A DNA stretch of 24,788 nt from Candidatus Treponema faecavium (GTDB taxonomy: Bacteria; Spirochaetota; Spirochaetia; Treponematales; Treponemataceae): contig DXHG01000017.1 of NCBI GenBank assembly GCA_019113455.1, forward strand, positions 1-24,788. The letters are read 5' to 3'. This document shows positions 6,174-13,602 of this stretch, one piece after another (the first letter of the stretch is position 1; every line of letters begins with the position of its first letter). The notes below the pieces were generated by a model, which made no database searches, had not been told where the DNA came from, and worked only from the letters and a program-made list of their open reading frames with translations. Made by a program: the position numbers and the translations under genes.

Positions 6174-7326
6174 TTTTACGTTTTCTGCAGAAAAACCGAT
6201 TGAAACGTCAGGCAGAGCAGATTTGCAGCTCGTTGTATCTGTGATTCTTTTGTTAGGGCTTGGTTTGTTTGCTCTGGCTGTCTGTTCCGCGTCGTATGCC
6301 GAACGCATGTTTGATGATTCAAGATATTTTATAAAACGTCAGCTGTTCAGTATTGGCATCGGTGCTGCGGCTATGATTGTATGCGCAACGGTGAATATGA
6401 ACCTGATCAGACGTTTTCTGCCGGTTATCGTTGTTGTGTCTCTTGTCCTGTGTCTTTTGACATTTGTGCCGGGCATCGGTTCTGAACGGAATGGTGCACA
6501 GCGCTGGATAACGGTTCCGTTTATCGGGTCTTTGCAGCCGTCTGAAATTGCCAAGCTCGCTGTTGTATTGTTTCTTGCCAATTACTTTGATAAGCAGTAT
6601 TCCCTGCAAAATGAATCAGACCGAAGCTTGGTTCAGGGGTTGCTGGGATTGGGCGTCTTTGTGCTGATTATTCTGCTGCAAAAAGATTTTTCGACGGCGG
6701 TGTTTGTTTTTACGGTCGGAGTTTTTATTATTTTTATCACCGGCTCTACGCTGATATGGGTATTGCCGCTGATAGGTGTCGGCGCTCCGGCGATGCTGCT
6801 GTTTATTTTTATGGAGCCGTATCGTGTGCAGCGATTGATTGCATTCTTTAATCCTGAGTATTCGCAGTCGCGCTGGAATTATCAGTCTATAGCTGCAGAA
6901 CGCGCTGTCAGCGCCGGCGGAATATTTGGAGAAGGCCCCGGTTCCGGTTTGTTTTTTTCAAGCCGTATTCCGGAGATTCAGGCTGATTATGTGTTTGCAG
7001 GCTGGGCGGAAGCGATGGGTCTGTTTGGCGTGTTAGCGTATTTCTGTTTGCTGCTCTTTTTTTCTTATCGGGGGTTCAAAGCGGCGATGTGTGCCGCCGA
7101 TCGGTTTCAGGCGTTATGTGCTGCCGGATGCACCGCGCTGATTTTATTCCAGTCGCTTTTGAATTGCGGCGTTGTCGGAGGTGCGTTTCCCGCAACGGGT
7201 ATCCCGCTGCCGTTCTTTTCATCAGGCGGTTCATCAATGGTGATTACATTGTGCATATGCGGATTATTGATGAATATTTCCCGCCGGCGCGGCGGACCAT
7301 CTAATTATTCAGAGTATACGGCGTAA
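6166..7326 (+). CDS. ftsW: Septal peptidoglycan glycosyltransferase FtsW (SEDS family)
   Basis: FtsW polymerises lipid II into glycan strands at the division site with its partner PBP3/FtsI. The 386-residue protein is almost wholly membrane-spanning, about ten segments. It carries SEDS landmarks: GSERNGAQRWITVPF, GSLQPSEIAKLAVVLFLANYF with the conserved PSE/AK, LLQKDFSTAVF, NYQSIAAERAVSAGGIFGEG and PEIQADYVFAGWAEAMG. Its closing GAFPATGIPLPFFSSGGSSM region is also typical. The start overlaps murF by eight bases and has GGAAGG (6156-6161) at good spacing. The neighbouring fts genes favour FtsW over RodA. The usual partner gene ftsI is not in this cluster. Confidence 0.95.
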   Translation: MFNFTFSAEKPIETSGRADLQLVVSVILLLGLGLFALAVCSASYAERMFDDSRYFIKRQLFSIGIGAAAMIVCATVNMNLIRRFLPVIVVVSLVLCLLTFVPGIGSERNGAQRWITVPFIGSLQPSEIAKLAVVLFLANYFDKQYSLQNESDRSLVQGLLGLGVFVLIILLQKDFSTAVFVFTVGVFIIFITGSTLIWVLPLIGVGAPAMLLFIFMEPYRVQRLIAFFNPEYSQSRWNYQSIAAERAVSAGGIFGEGPGSGLFFSSRIPEIQADYVFAGWAEAMGLFGVLAYFCLLLFFSYRGFKAAMCAADRFQALCAAGCTALILFQSLLNCGVVGGAFPATGIPLPFFSSGGSSMVITLCICGLLMNISRRRGGPSNYSEYTA

Positions 7327-7354
7327 CTGCCGATAAAAATAAGTGGGGATCAAT

Positions 7355-7420
7355 ATGGGTGACAGTGTGTGCTATGTTTTGCCGGTATGGGCGCAAACGG
7401 AGGGTTGCCGTGAGCGATAG
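7355..7420 (+). CDS. Possible 21-codon leader ORF overlapping the ftsQ start
   Basis: ATG 7355 is preceded by GTGGGGAT, a plausible ribosome binding site six bases away. It opens a 21-codon frame encoding MGDSVCYVLPVWAQTEGCRE plus a final Arg. The frame runs over the ftsQ ribosome binding site (GGAGGG 7399-7404) and the ftsQ GTG (7410), and stops at TAG 7418-7420. Its translation would carry ribosomes to, or block, the ftsQ start. Good Shine-Dalgarno spacing is seen directly; function is inference, and a chance frame is quite possible. Confidence 0.25.
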   Translation: MGDSVCYVLPVWAQTEGCRER

Positions 7421-8222
7421 TTTTATTTATGGCGGATTGGGAAATTTTAATGAACGGAAAACCGTTGTATCTTCCGGGAAAAAAACGCTTGCGATTAAAA
7501 TTGTTACCGGTGTATTGCTGTTTGCGCTCGTGTGCGAGGCAGTTATTTATCTGTGCATTATGCCGGCGCAGACTCCGGTAAAGATAACGTTTGAGCATAA
7601 TCAATCGTTTTCCGTGCAGGAATTATATCAGCTTCTTGCAATAGTGCCCGGTACAAGCTGGTTTGAATTTGACAGTTCTGAGGCGACGCTTGCGCTGCTG
7701 ACGCATCCGGCTATAGAATCCGCTGTGGTGGAGAAAAAATTCCCTGATACGGTTGCGGTGTCGATTACTGAACGTATTCCTGTTGCTATGACGCTGATGC
7801 AGGTAGGAGATAAACTGGAATCTGTCGCAATAGATAAAAACGGCGTGCTGTTTATACTGCCGGATACGGCCGGACAAGCTGATGTGCCGCTTATAACGGG
7901 ACTGGCGCTTGATAATGTGCAGCTGGGAATGCGTATCCATGGTTCATACCGGCCGCTTTTAGCACAGTTTGAAGCGCTGCAAAAACTGCCGCAGCGATAC
8001 TTATCCGCGATTTCAGAAATTCATATTGCAGAAAAAGAGTATGGCGGATATGATTTAATTCTGTATCCGATGTATTCTCAAATTAAAGTATGGACAGACA
8101 GTTCATTGGATCAGCGGGATTTGGAGTACATGATGGTTGTGCTCGATGTTGTGAACAAATTAAATGAGAATGTGACGGAAATTGACTTGAGGTATGGTTC
8201 CGTTTCGTATCGTGTACGCTGA
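7410..8222 (+). CDS. ftsQ: Cell division protein FtsQ/DivIB
   Basis: FtsQ/DivIB is the bitopic scaffold that binds FtsL and FtsB and regulates septal wall synthesis. The 270-residue product has a cytoplasmic end of about 27 residues and one membrane helix (about 28-50). Next comes a POTRA domain (about 57-125) with ITFEHNQSFSVQELYQLL, a WFEFDSSEATLALLTHPAIESAVV segment and FPDTVAVSITERIPVA. After that lies the FtsQ beta domain with the VAIDKNGVLF motif and a final EIDLRYGSVSYRV. I chose GTG 7410 because GGAGGG stands five bases ahead. The frame is open further upstream (to 7359), but those codons overlap the leader region and lack a ribosome binding site. Confidence 0.9.
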   Translation: MSDSFIYGGLGNFNERKTVVSSGKKTLAIKIVTGVLLFALVCEAVIYLCIMPAQTPVKITFEHNQSFSVQELYQLLAIVPGTSWFEFDSSEATLALLTHPAIESAVVEKKFPDTVAVSITERIPVAMTLMQVGDKLESVAIDKNGVLFILPDTAGQADVPLITGLALDNVQLGMRIHGSYRPLLAQFEALQKLPQRYLSAISEIHIAEKEYGGYDLILYPMYSQIKVWTDSSLDQRDLEYMMVVLDVVNKLNENVTEIDLRYGSVSYRVR

Positions 8223-8270
8223 ATCAGCTGTTAGGTTTCGCGGTTCAATGCAGGGCTGCTGGAGGATAAA

Positions 8271-9509
8271 GTGAGTGATATTATCGTCGGTCTTGATCTG
8301 GGAACAAGCGCTATCCGGGTCGTTATTGGAGAATTTGCCGAAGATAACAGTCTGCAGATAATAGGGCTTGGATGCTGCCCGTCTTCCGGTTTACGAAACG
8401 GCGCTATTGTTAATATAGAATCTGCAATGCACGATCTGAAAAAAGCGATTCTTGACGCTGAATTGTCGTCAGGGCAGGAGGTTTCTTCGTGCATAACTGC
8501 AATCGGCGGCGCTCAGATAGAAAGTCTTGATTCCCGAGGGTTTGTTGCTGTTGCTAATCACGGTAACGGAAGCAGGGAGATTACTAAAAGCGATGTAGAC
8601 AGGGTGCTTGAAGCTGCTACTGCTGTAGTGATTCCCATGGACCGCAAGATTCTGCATGTTATCCCGCAGCAGTATACGATTGACGGACAGGCTGGTATAA
8701 AAGATCCATTAAATAATATAGGCGTGCGGCTTGAAGCTGCGGTGCATATTATTACCTGTTCAGTTACTTCTATACAGAATATTCAGCGCTGTATTACCAG
8801 AGCCGGATATGGTGTTGACAGCATTATGCTTAAAACGCTTGCGGCTGCTCAGGCGGTAATGACGGCAGAGGAACTTGAACTCGGTTCTATTTTAATAGAT
8901 CTTGGAGGCGGAACGACTGACGTTTTAGTTGTTTATAAGGGTGCACCTATTTGTACCGCTTCGATTCCAGTTGGCGGTATTCTGGTAACAAACGATATTG
9001 CAATTGGTAAAGGCATATCATTTGAAACTGCAGAGCAGATAAAAGTAAAATCGGGCTGCTGCTGGGAACCGTCTCTTGTTGGAGCTGATGATGATGTTAT
9101 TATTCCAGGAGTAGGCGGAAGAGCCCCTGTTTCTGTCCCCAAAAGCGATATATGCAATATTTTACAGCCTCGTATGCGGGAATTGCTTATGCTGGTGCGG
9201 GAGCAGATTATTCAAAAAACAACGGTGCGGCAGTTATCCGGGAATATTATTCTTGTCGGAGGCGGCGCGCAGATGTTTGGCATTGTAGAGCTTGCGCAGG
9301 ATGTGTTTAATACGGAAGCGGTGCGCATCGGTATTCCGTCTACATTAGGCAGCGCGGTATCTGAATACCGTACGCCTGAATATGCGACTGCAGCGGGGCT
9401 TTTGGCGAGTAATATTGATAAACATGCAGCAAAGGATTATAATATACAGAAAGAAAAGTCATTTGGATTCTTGTCTGGTTTAGCAAAATTCTTCAAAGAC
9501 TTTTTTTGA
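8271..9509 (+). CDS. ftsA: Cell division protein FtsA, actin-like FtsZ anchor
   Basis: FtsA is an actin-like ATPase that tethers FtsZ to the membrane and recruits later division proteins. The 412-residue product shows the phosphate-1 motif GLDLGTSAIRVVIG (7-20) and the SHS2/1C-domain segment typical of FtsA rather than MreB. Phosphate-2 motif DLGGGTTD is at 210-217, and the adenosine motif NIILVGGGAQMFGI comes later. The end, GFLSGLAKFFKDFF, is the amphipathic membrane-targeting helix. GTG 8271 follows GGAGG (8261-8265) by five bases. The stop lies 23 bases before the chosen ftsZ ATG, the usual ftsA-ftsZ pairing. Confidence 0.96.
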   Translation: MSDIIVGLDLGTSAIRVVIGEFAEDNSLQIIGLGCCPSSGLRNGAIVNIESAMHDLKKAILDAELSSGQEVSSCITAIGGAQIESLDSRGFVAVANHGNGSREITKSDVDRVLEAATAVVIPMDRKILHVIPQQYTIDGQAGIKDPLNNIGVRLEAAVHIITCSVTSIQNIQRCITRAGYGVDSIMLKTLAAAQAVMTAEELELGSILIDLGGGTTDVLVVYKGAPICTASIPVGGILVTNDIAIGKGISFETAEQIKVKSGCCWEPSLVGADDDVIIPGVGGRAPVSVPKSDICNILQPRMRELLMLVREQIIQKTTVRQLSGNIILVGGGAQMFGIVELAQDVFNTEAVRIGIPSTLGSAVSEYRTPEYATAAGLLASNIDKHAAKDYNIQKEKSFGFLSGLAKFFKDFF

Positions 9510-9532
9510 TCATATTGGGGGCGGGAGATTCT

Positions 9533-10801
9533 ATGACAAATATGTCTGTTATTACTGACACTGACAGCAGTAATTCCATTTCAAAAGATTCAAATTTAAC
9601 TGTTATTAAAGTGATAGGCTGCGGCGGCGGCGGTTCCAATGCAGTAAACCGGATGATTGATTCAAATTTGGAAAATGTTGAATTTATTGTTGCTAATACC
9701 GATATGCAGGCGTTGAATTCTTCTCGTGCAGGTAAAAAAATATGTATCGGTTCAAAGTTAACTAACGGTTTAGGAGCCGGAGGAAATCCTGAGATTGGCG
9801 AAAAAGCTGCGGAAGAAGATGCCGAGACTATTGGAAATATCTTAAAAGGCGCTCACATGGTGTTTATTACTGCCGGTATGGGCGGCGGTACAGGTACCGG
9901 AGCTGCGCCGGTTATTGCCCGTATTGCGCGGGAGCAGGGGGCTTTGACTGTCGGCGTGGTAACTAAACCGTTTGATTTTGAAGGCCGCGCAAAGATGCGG
10001 TATGCTGAAGAAGGAATAAAGAAACTGCGTGATGTTGTTGACACGCTTATCGTTATTCCAAATCAGTATTTATTTAAGATTATTGAACGGCGTACCCCGA
10101 TAAAAGAAGCTTTCTTGAAAGTTGACGCGGTGCTGTGCCAGGGTGTGCAGGGAATTTCCGATGTAATTACTAAAAACGGCCTTATCAATACGGATTTTAA
10201 TGATATTCGTACAGTGATGGTAAATAAGGGCTATGCAATTATGGGCGTTGGATACGGCAGCGGCGATAACCGCGCGACAGACGCCATTACGGAAGCTATC
10301 AGCAATCCGCTGCTGGAAGATTCACATATCGATGGTGCAAAATATATATTGATAAATGTAACCGGCAGTGAAGATACATCGCTTGCTGAATTTCAGGATA
10401 TTGTTGACCTTGTCGGACAGCATACGGATGCGAATGCTTTTATTAAGGCAGGTCTTGTATATGACGATACAATGGAGGATACAATAAAAGTAACGGTCAT
10501 TGCGACTGATTTTGATCAAAGCGCACCTGAGACAAAGCAAGTTGATGTAAAGCCTGCGGATACGGTTTCTTCATCTGAAATGTCTGATATTTTGTCGGCA
10601 AAACCGGCGGTTCATAAGGCTCCTGAGACTGAGTCGTATCCGGGTGTGTTTGTTCCTCCTAAGGGGCGTCCAATACATACTGCCCCTTCATCGGCAGAGA
10701 ATGCAAAAGCACCGCGTACAGTGCTTGGCGGACAGAAACCAACGACTATCAGTTTGGAAAATCTGGAAATTCCGACATATCTTCGTCAGCAAAAGGAATA
10801 A
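9533..10801 (+). CDS. ftsZ: Cell division protein FtsZ (tubulin-like GTPase)
   Basis: FtsZ polymerises with GTP into the division ring. The 422-residue product has a 23-residue leader, then IKVIGCGGGGSNAVNRM, the tubulin signature GGGTGTG at 117-123 and KPFDFEGRAKMRYAEEGI. IPNQYLF, the T7-region NTDFNDIRTVM, NKGYAIMGVGYGSG and NPLLED follow. After a variable linker comes the C-terminal peptide ENLEIPTYLRQQ, the docking site for FtsA and similar partners. ATG 9533 is chosen because GGGAG (9523-9527) sits five bases ahead; the frame is open to a TTG at 9506 that overlaps the ftsA stop but lacks a site. xerD follows after one base. Confidence 0.97.
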   Translation: MTNMSVITDTDSSNSISKDSNLTVIKVIGCGGGGSNAVNRMIDSNLENVEFIVANTDMQALNSSRAGKKICIGSKLTNGLGAGGNPEIGEKAAEEDAETIGNILKGAHMVFITAGMGGGTGTGAAPVIARIAREQGALTVGVVTKPFDFEGRAKMRYAEEGIKKLRDVVDTLIVIPNQYLFKIIERRTPIKEAFLKVDAVLCQGVQGISDVITKNGLINTDFNDIRTVMVNKGYAIMGVGYGSGDNRATDAITEAISNPLLEDSHIDGAKYILINVTGSEDTSLAEFQDIVDLVGQHTDANAFIKAGLVYDDTMEDTIKVTVIATDFDQSAPETKQVDVKPADTVSSSEMSDILSAKPAVHKAPETESYPGVFVPPKGRPIHTAPSSAENAKAPRTVLGGQKPTTISLENLEIPTYLRQQKE

Positions 10802-10802
10802 T

Positions 10803-11723
10803 GTGCGGTCTGATACAGCGGAAATGACAGCAGATGCGCTGCTGTCATTTTTTTATGATGAGCTATTAACGATTGAACGAAAATCAGCCTTGACGGCGCA
10901 AACGTATGGTTTTTCTATAACGGTATTTTTGCAGTGGTTGACGGAACAGAATTGTTTGCTCAGCGCTGTCAGTCATCGTGAATTGCTGTATTTTATACAA
11001 TGGCGAAAAACACAGGGAATGGAATCCGCGACGATTGCGCGTGATATAACGGCGCTGCGTGCATTTGGTAATTTTTTAGTGCGTCAGCATATTTGGAAAG
11101 AAAATACCGCTTTGCTGCTTGAGAAACCTGCTGTACATAGGAAACTTCCCCGTGTGCTTGCTGTGGAGCAGGTAGAGCGGCTGTTGTCTGTTATCAATAC
11201 CGATACGCCGCTTGGAATTAGGGATCGCGCGCTGTTTGAGCTTATTTATTCATGCGGACTGCGTATCAGCGAAGCTTCAGGCTTGCTGCTGGCTAACATG
11301 CACTTAAAAGAACAAATGCTGATCGTTATTGGTAAGGGCGATAAAGAACGAATGGTTCCGTTTGGAAAAGAAGCTAAAGAATGGCTTGAAAAGTGGATTG
11401 CTGCGCGTTCTGATATTGTAAGGCGGCGGCAGTCTCCCTATGTATTTGTAAATGCGCGCGGCGGAGCTCTTTCACGTAAAAGTATATGGAGACGTTTTCA
11501 GGATATGGAATCGCTTTCTGGTGAAACGGCAAAGGTTCATACGCTGCGTCATTCTTTTGCAACTCATTTGTTGGAAGGCGGAGCGGATTTACGGTCTGTA
11601 CAAGAACTGTTGGGGCACTCAGATATTGCTACGACGCAGATATATACGCATGTTAATGATGAGCATTTGAAGCAGTATCATAAATTATTTTTTTCAGAAG
11701 GAGCAAATAAAACGGACAAGTAA
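10803..11723 (+). CDS. xerD: Tyrosine site-specific recombinase, XerD-like
   Basis: Xer recombinases resolve chromosome dimers at dif. The 306-residue product has the N-terminal SAM-like core-binding domain and all catalytic residues. Arg154 lies in CGLRISEA, a Lys in GKGDKER, His246-x-x-Arg249 in HTLRHSFATHLLEGG, the second His in LGHSDIATT, and nucleophile Tyr281 in QIYTHV. The C-terminal pattern SDIATTQIYTHV followed by LKQYH is closer to XerD than XerC; the second recombinase in this window has the XerC-like version. GTG 10803 starts one base after the ftsZ stop and has AAGGA five bases ahead. The longer open frame reaching back to 10644 overlaps ftsZ and is not the real start. Confidence 0.92.
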   Translation: MRSDTAEMTADALLSFFYDELLTIERKSALTAQTYGFSITVFLQWLTEQNCLLSAVSHRELLYFIQWRKTQGMESATIARDITALRAFGNFLVRQHIWKENTALLLEKPAVHRKLPRVLAVEQVERLLSVINTDTPLGIRDRALFELIYSCGLRISEASGLLLANMHLKEQMLIVIGKGDKERMVPFGKEAKEWLEKWIAARSDIVRRRQSPYVFVNARGGALSRKSIWRRFQDMESLSGETAKVHTLRHSFATHLLEGGADLRSVQELLGHSDIATTQIYTHVNDEHLKQYHKLFFSEGANKTDK

Positions 11724-11729
11724 CAGAGC

Positions 11730-11876
11730 GTGCTTTCCGATGTTAGTAGTAATAATGGTATAGATGATAAGATTGTGCAGCGGCTGTCAAATGGTAAAAT
11801 GACGCGTTTCATCACAATCGGTACCATTATTATGAATCTGAATATTTTGCAGCAGAATACATCCCTGACTGTATGA
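11730..11876 (+). CDS. Possible 48-residue small ORF downstream of xerD
   Basis: A GTG six bases after the xerD stop opens a 48-codon frame that ends at TGA 11874-11876, 22 bases before the next gene. The product would include GIDDKIVQRLSNGKMTRF followed by a hydrophobic patch (ITIGTIIMNLNIL). No good ribosome binding site is visible, so it would depend on coupling to xerD. It is unknown to me. The same bases contain a nested inverted-repeat structure, so the gap may work as RNA instead, or as neither. Confidence 0.25.
   Translation: MLSDVSSNNGIDDKIVQRLSNGKMTRFITIGTIIMNLNILQQNTSLTV
11750..11832 (+). repeat. Nested inverted repeats with alternative pairing, downstream of xerD
   Basis: An 11-bp perfect outer stem (11750-11760 with 11822-11832) encloses a 7-bp stem, GATTGTG at 11771-11777 with CACAATC at 11813-11819. 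Inside that is a 4-bp GTCA/TGAC hairpin (11786-11789, 11800-11803). AATGGTA also recurs at 11790-11796, giving the TACCATT arm at 11822-11828 a second possible partner. No T-run follows, so this is not a standard terminator. It may be a structured mRNA element or processing site between xerD and the lipoprotein gene. Confidence 0.45.
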
Positions 11877-11898
11877 CATACTTAAAGAGGTTAATCTT

Positions 11899-12651
11899 AT
11901 GAAATGCAAAAAAATCTGTATATATATCTGTACTGCTGTTGTGATATTATGTGTTGGCTGCAGTCAGAATTACCGGTCAATAAAACGAATGCAGGAGCTT
12001 GAAGAAGGCGTTGATTCTCCTGCGTCTATTGACGAAATAAAATCAGCGATTGAAAAGTATGAAGATCGCGTGGAAGATATTATGATTGCACAGCAGCAAA
12101 TTGGTATTTGGTATAAATTGCTTGGTTCTCGTTATATCGATCAGGCAACCCGTACACGTGATACTATGATGTATGGGGAAGCATTAAAAGCGTTTCAAAA
12201 AGCTATTGAATATTATCCTGCAAATCCTAATTTGTATTATTATGTTGGATTATGTGCCGGTTATATGGCGAAATCTGCGCTTGATTATGAAGGCATTGGG
12301 TCTGCAACAAAAAAATATAATTATCTCAAGCTGTCTGAATCCGGATATCTGCGCGCTGTAGAATTGCGGCCGAATTATGGGCGCGCGCTTTATGGGTTAG
12401 GCGTTCTATATGTATTTGAACTTGATGAGCCGGAAAAAGCGATACCGTATTTGGAACGTTTTGTAGAACTTGAAAAGTATGATACTGACGGTATGTTTGT
12501 GCTTGCGCGCGCTTATTATAGCACGTATCAGACGGATAAGGCAGTAGAGATGTATGACAGGATAATTGAAACAACATCGTCTGATGAAAAAAAGGCGAAT
12601 GCGTTGGCCAATAAGAAAATTGTACTGGACGCAGCATATGTACAGCAATGA
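11899..12651 (+). CDS. TPR-repeat lipoprotein
   Basis: The 250-residue product begins with a short basic end, a hydrophobic stretch and LCVGC. Cys21 is a likely lipidation site by the relaxed spirochaete lipobox, so the protein is probably membrane-anchored and exposed to the periplasm. The mature part holds tetratricopeptide-like helical pairs: EALKAFQKAIEYYPANPNLY, YLRAVELRPNYGRALYGLGV, KAIPYLERFVELEKYDTDG and KAVEMYDRIIE. TPR proteins serve as protein-binding scaffolds; the partner here is unknown. AAAGAGG (11884-11890) precedes the ATG by eight bases. The end overlaps dprA by 14 bases, so it belongs to the same transcription unit. The name beyond 'TPR lipoprotein' is not supportable. Confidence 0.85.
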   Translation: MKCKKICIYICTAVVILCVGCSQNYRSIKRMQELEEGVDSPASIDEIKSAIEKYEDRVEDIMIAQQQIGIWYKLLGSRYIDQATRTRDTMMYGEALKAFQKAIEYYPANPNLYYYVGLCAGYMAKSALDYEGIGSATKKYNYLKLSESGYLRAVELRPNYGRALYGLGVLYVFELDEPEKAIPYLERFVELEKYDTDGMFVLARAYYSTYQTDKAVEMYDRIIETTSSDEKKANALANKKIVLDAAYVQQ

Positions 12652-13588
12652 GCTGCTTATACTTCTTGTATTAGCAGATATGCATTTTTTGTCTTTGCGT
12701 GAAAAGGTGATTTTAAAAGAAAAACTTGACAATATTGCAGATGTTGCGTTACTTTCAAAAGAAGATATATCGCAGATGATACACCGTCCGCTGCGTACAA
12801 GAACATGGAATGGGGAAACTGCTGCAGCTCAGGCAAAACAGTCTGCGCTGCTTATGGAGCGGTATAATATTTCTTATGTTGTGTTTGGCACGGAGTCGTA
12901 TCCTCAGCAGCTTACGAATATATATGATCCGCCGTTTTTATTGTTTTTGCGTGGGACTGGCAAATTGCTTGCTGAAGGGAAATATATTGCTGTTGTTGGT
13001 ACTCGCAATCCAACAGCAGAGGGAATGCAGGCTGCGGTTTCGTTTGCCGCTGAAGCAGTCCATGCCGGTAATATAATTGTATCAGGGCTTGCATATGGTA
13101 TCGATGGTGCTGCGCATCGCGGCACTATCGCGGCAAATGGCAAAGGGATTGCCGTTCTTGCCTGTGGCGTCGATACCGTATATCCAAGCGTGCATAAACG
13201 ATTAGCGCTGCAGCTGTTGGAAAACGGCGGGCTGCTTATCAGTGAGTATGCGCCGGGAACGCCTGCGCAGAAATGGCGCTTTATTCAACGGAATCGTATT
13301 ATTTCCGGTTTATCAAGCGCGGTGGTAGTAGTTGAAGCGCCTCCTGGTTCCGGTGCTTTGAGTACAGCAGAATTCGCGCTTGAGCAGGGACGGGATGTGT
13401 TTTTTCATGCGGCTGCGGTCAGTGAAAATGCCAAACGGATCGGGCAGTTAGCTGAAAGGCGATTTTTGCATAGTACCCCTAAAACGGTAGCGCAGTATGT
13501 TTTAGAGGGTGCGCAAATTATACATTCATATAGAGACTATTGCCGGTTTATGACAGCAAATACGCCGGATAGTCAGTTATTGTTGTGA
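12638..13588 (+). CDS. dprA: DNA-processing protein DprA (Smf family)
   Basis: DprA loads RecA on incoming single-stranded DNA in naturally competent bacteria, but is also widespread in species with no known competence. The 316-residue product has a helical N-terminal region and then the Rossmann-fold core: YIAVVGTRNPTAEGMQAA, IIVSGLAYGIDGAAHRGT, VLACGVDTVYP, LISEYAPGTPAQKWRF, RNRIISGLSSAVVVVEAP and SGALSTAEFALEQGRDVFF. The last segment reads HAAAVS where many relatives have a Pro-Gly turn. ATG 12638 gives MYSNELL; the longer open frame from 12566 overlaps most of the previous gene's end in another frame and is unlikely. It overlaps the TPR lipoprotein by 14 bases, and topA follows after 14 bases. 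Confidence 0.93.
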   Translation: MYSNELLILLVLADMHFLSLREKVILKEKLDNIADVALLSKEDISQMIHRPLRTRTWNGETAAAQAKQSALLMERYNISYVVFGTESYPQQLTNIYDPPFLLFLRGTGKLLAEGKYIAVVGTRNPTAEGMQAAVSFAAEAVHAGNIIVSGLAYGIDGAAHRGTIAANGKGIAVLACGVDTVYPSVHKRLALQLLENGGLLISEYAPGTPAQKWRFIQRNRIISGLSSAVVVVEAPPGSGALSTAEFALEQGRDVFFHAAAVSENAKRIGQLAERRFLHSTPKTVAQYVLEGAQIIHSYRDYCRFMTANTPDSQLLL

Positions 13589-13602
13589 TGAGGTGGAATA
13601 CC

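Noticed and set aside
8248..8274. Eight-codon frame ending on the ftsA GTG (GTGA overlap)
   Set aside because: It is too short and has no ribosome binding site; the ftsA site GGAGG lies inside it by chance. It is less convincing than the ftsQ leader.
10644..10802. 53-codon upstream extension of the xerD frame
   Set aside because: It lies within the ftsZ C-terminal coding region, and GTG 10803 has an ideal ribosome binding site.
11840..11898. Possible promoter ahead of the TPR lipoprotein
   Set aside because: TTGCAG and TGTATG-like boxes are weak matches at both positions; not enough to call.
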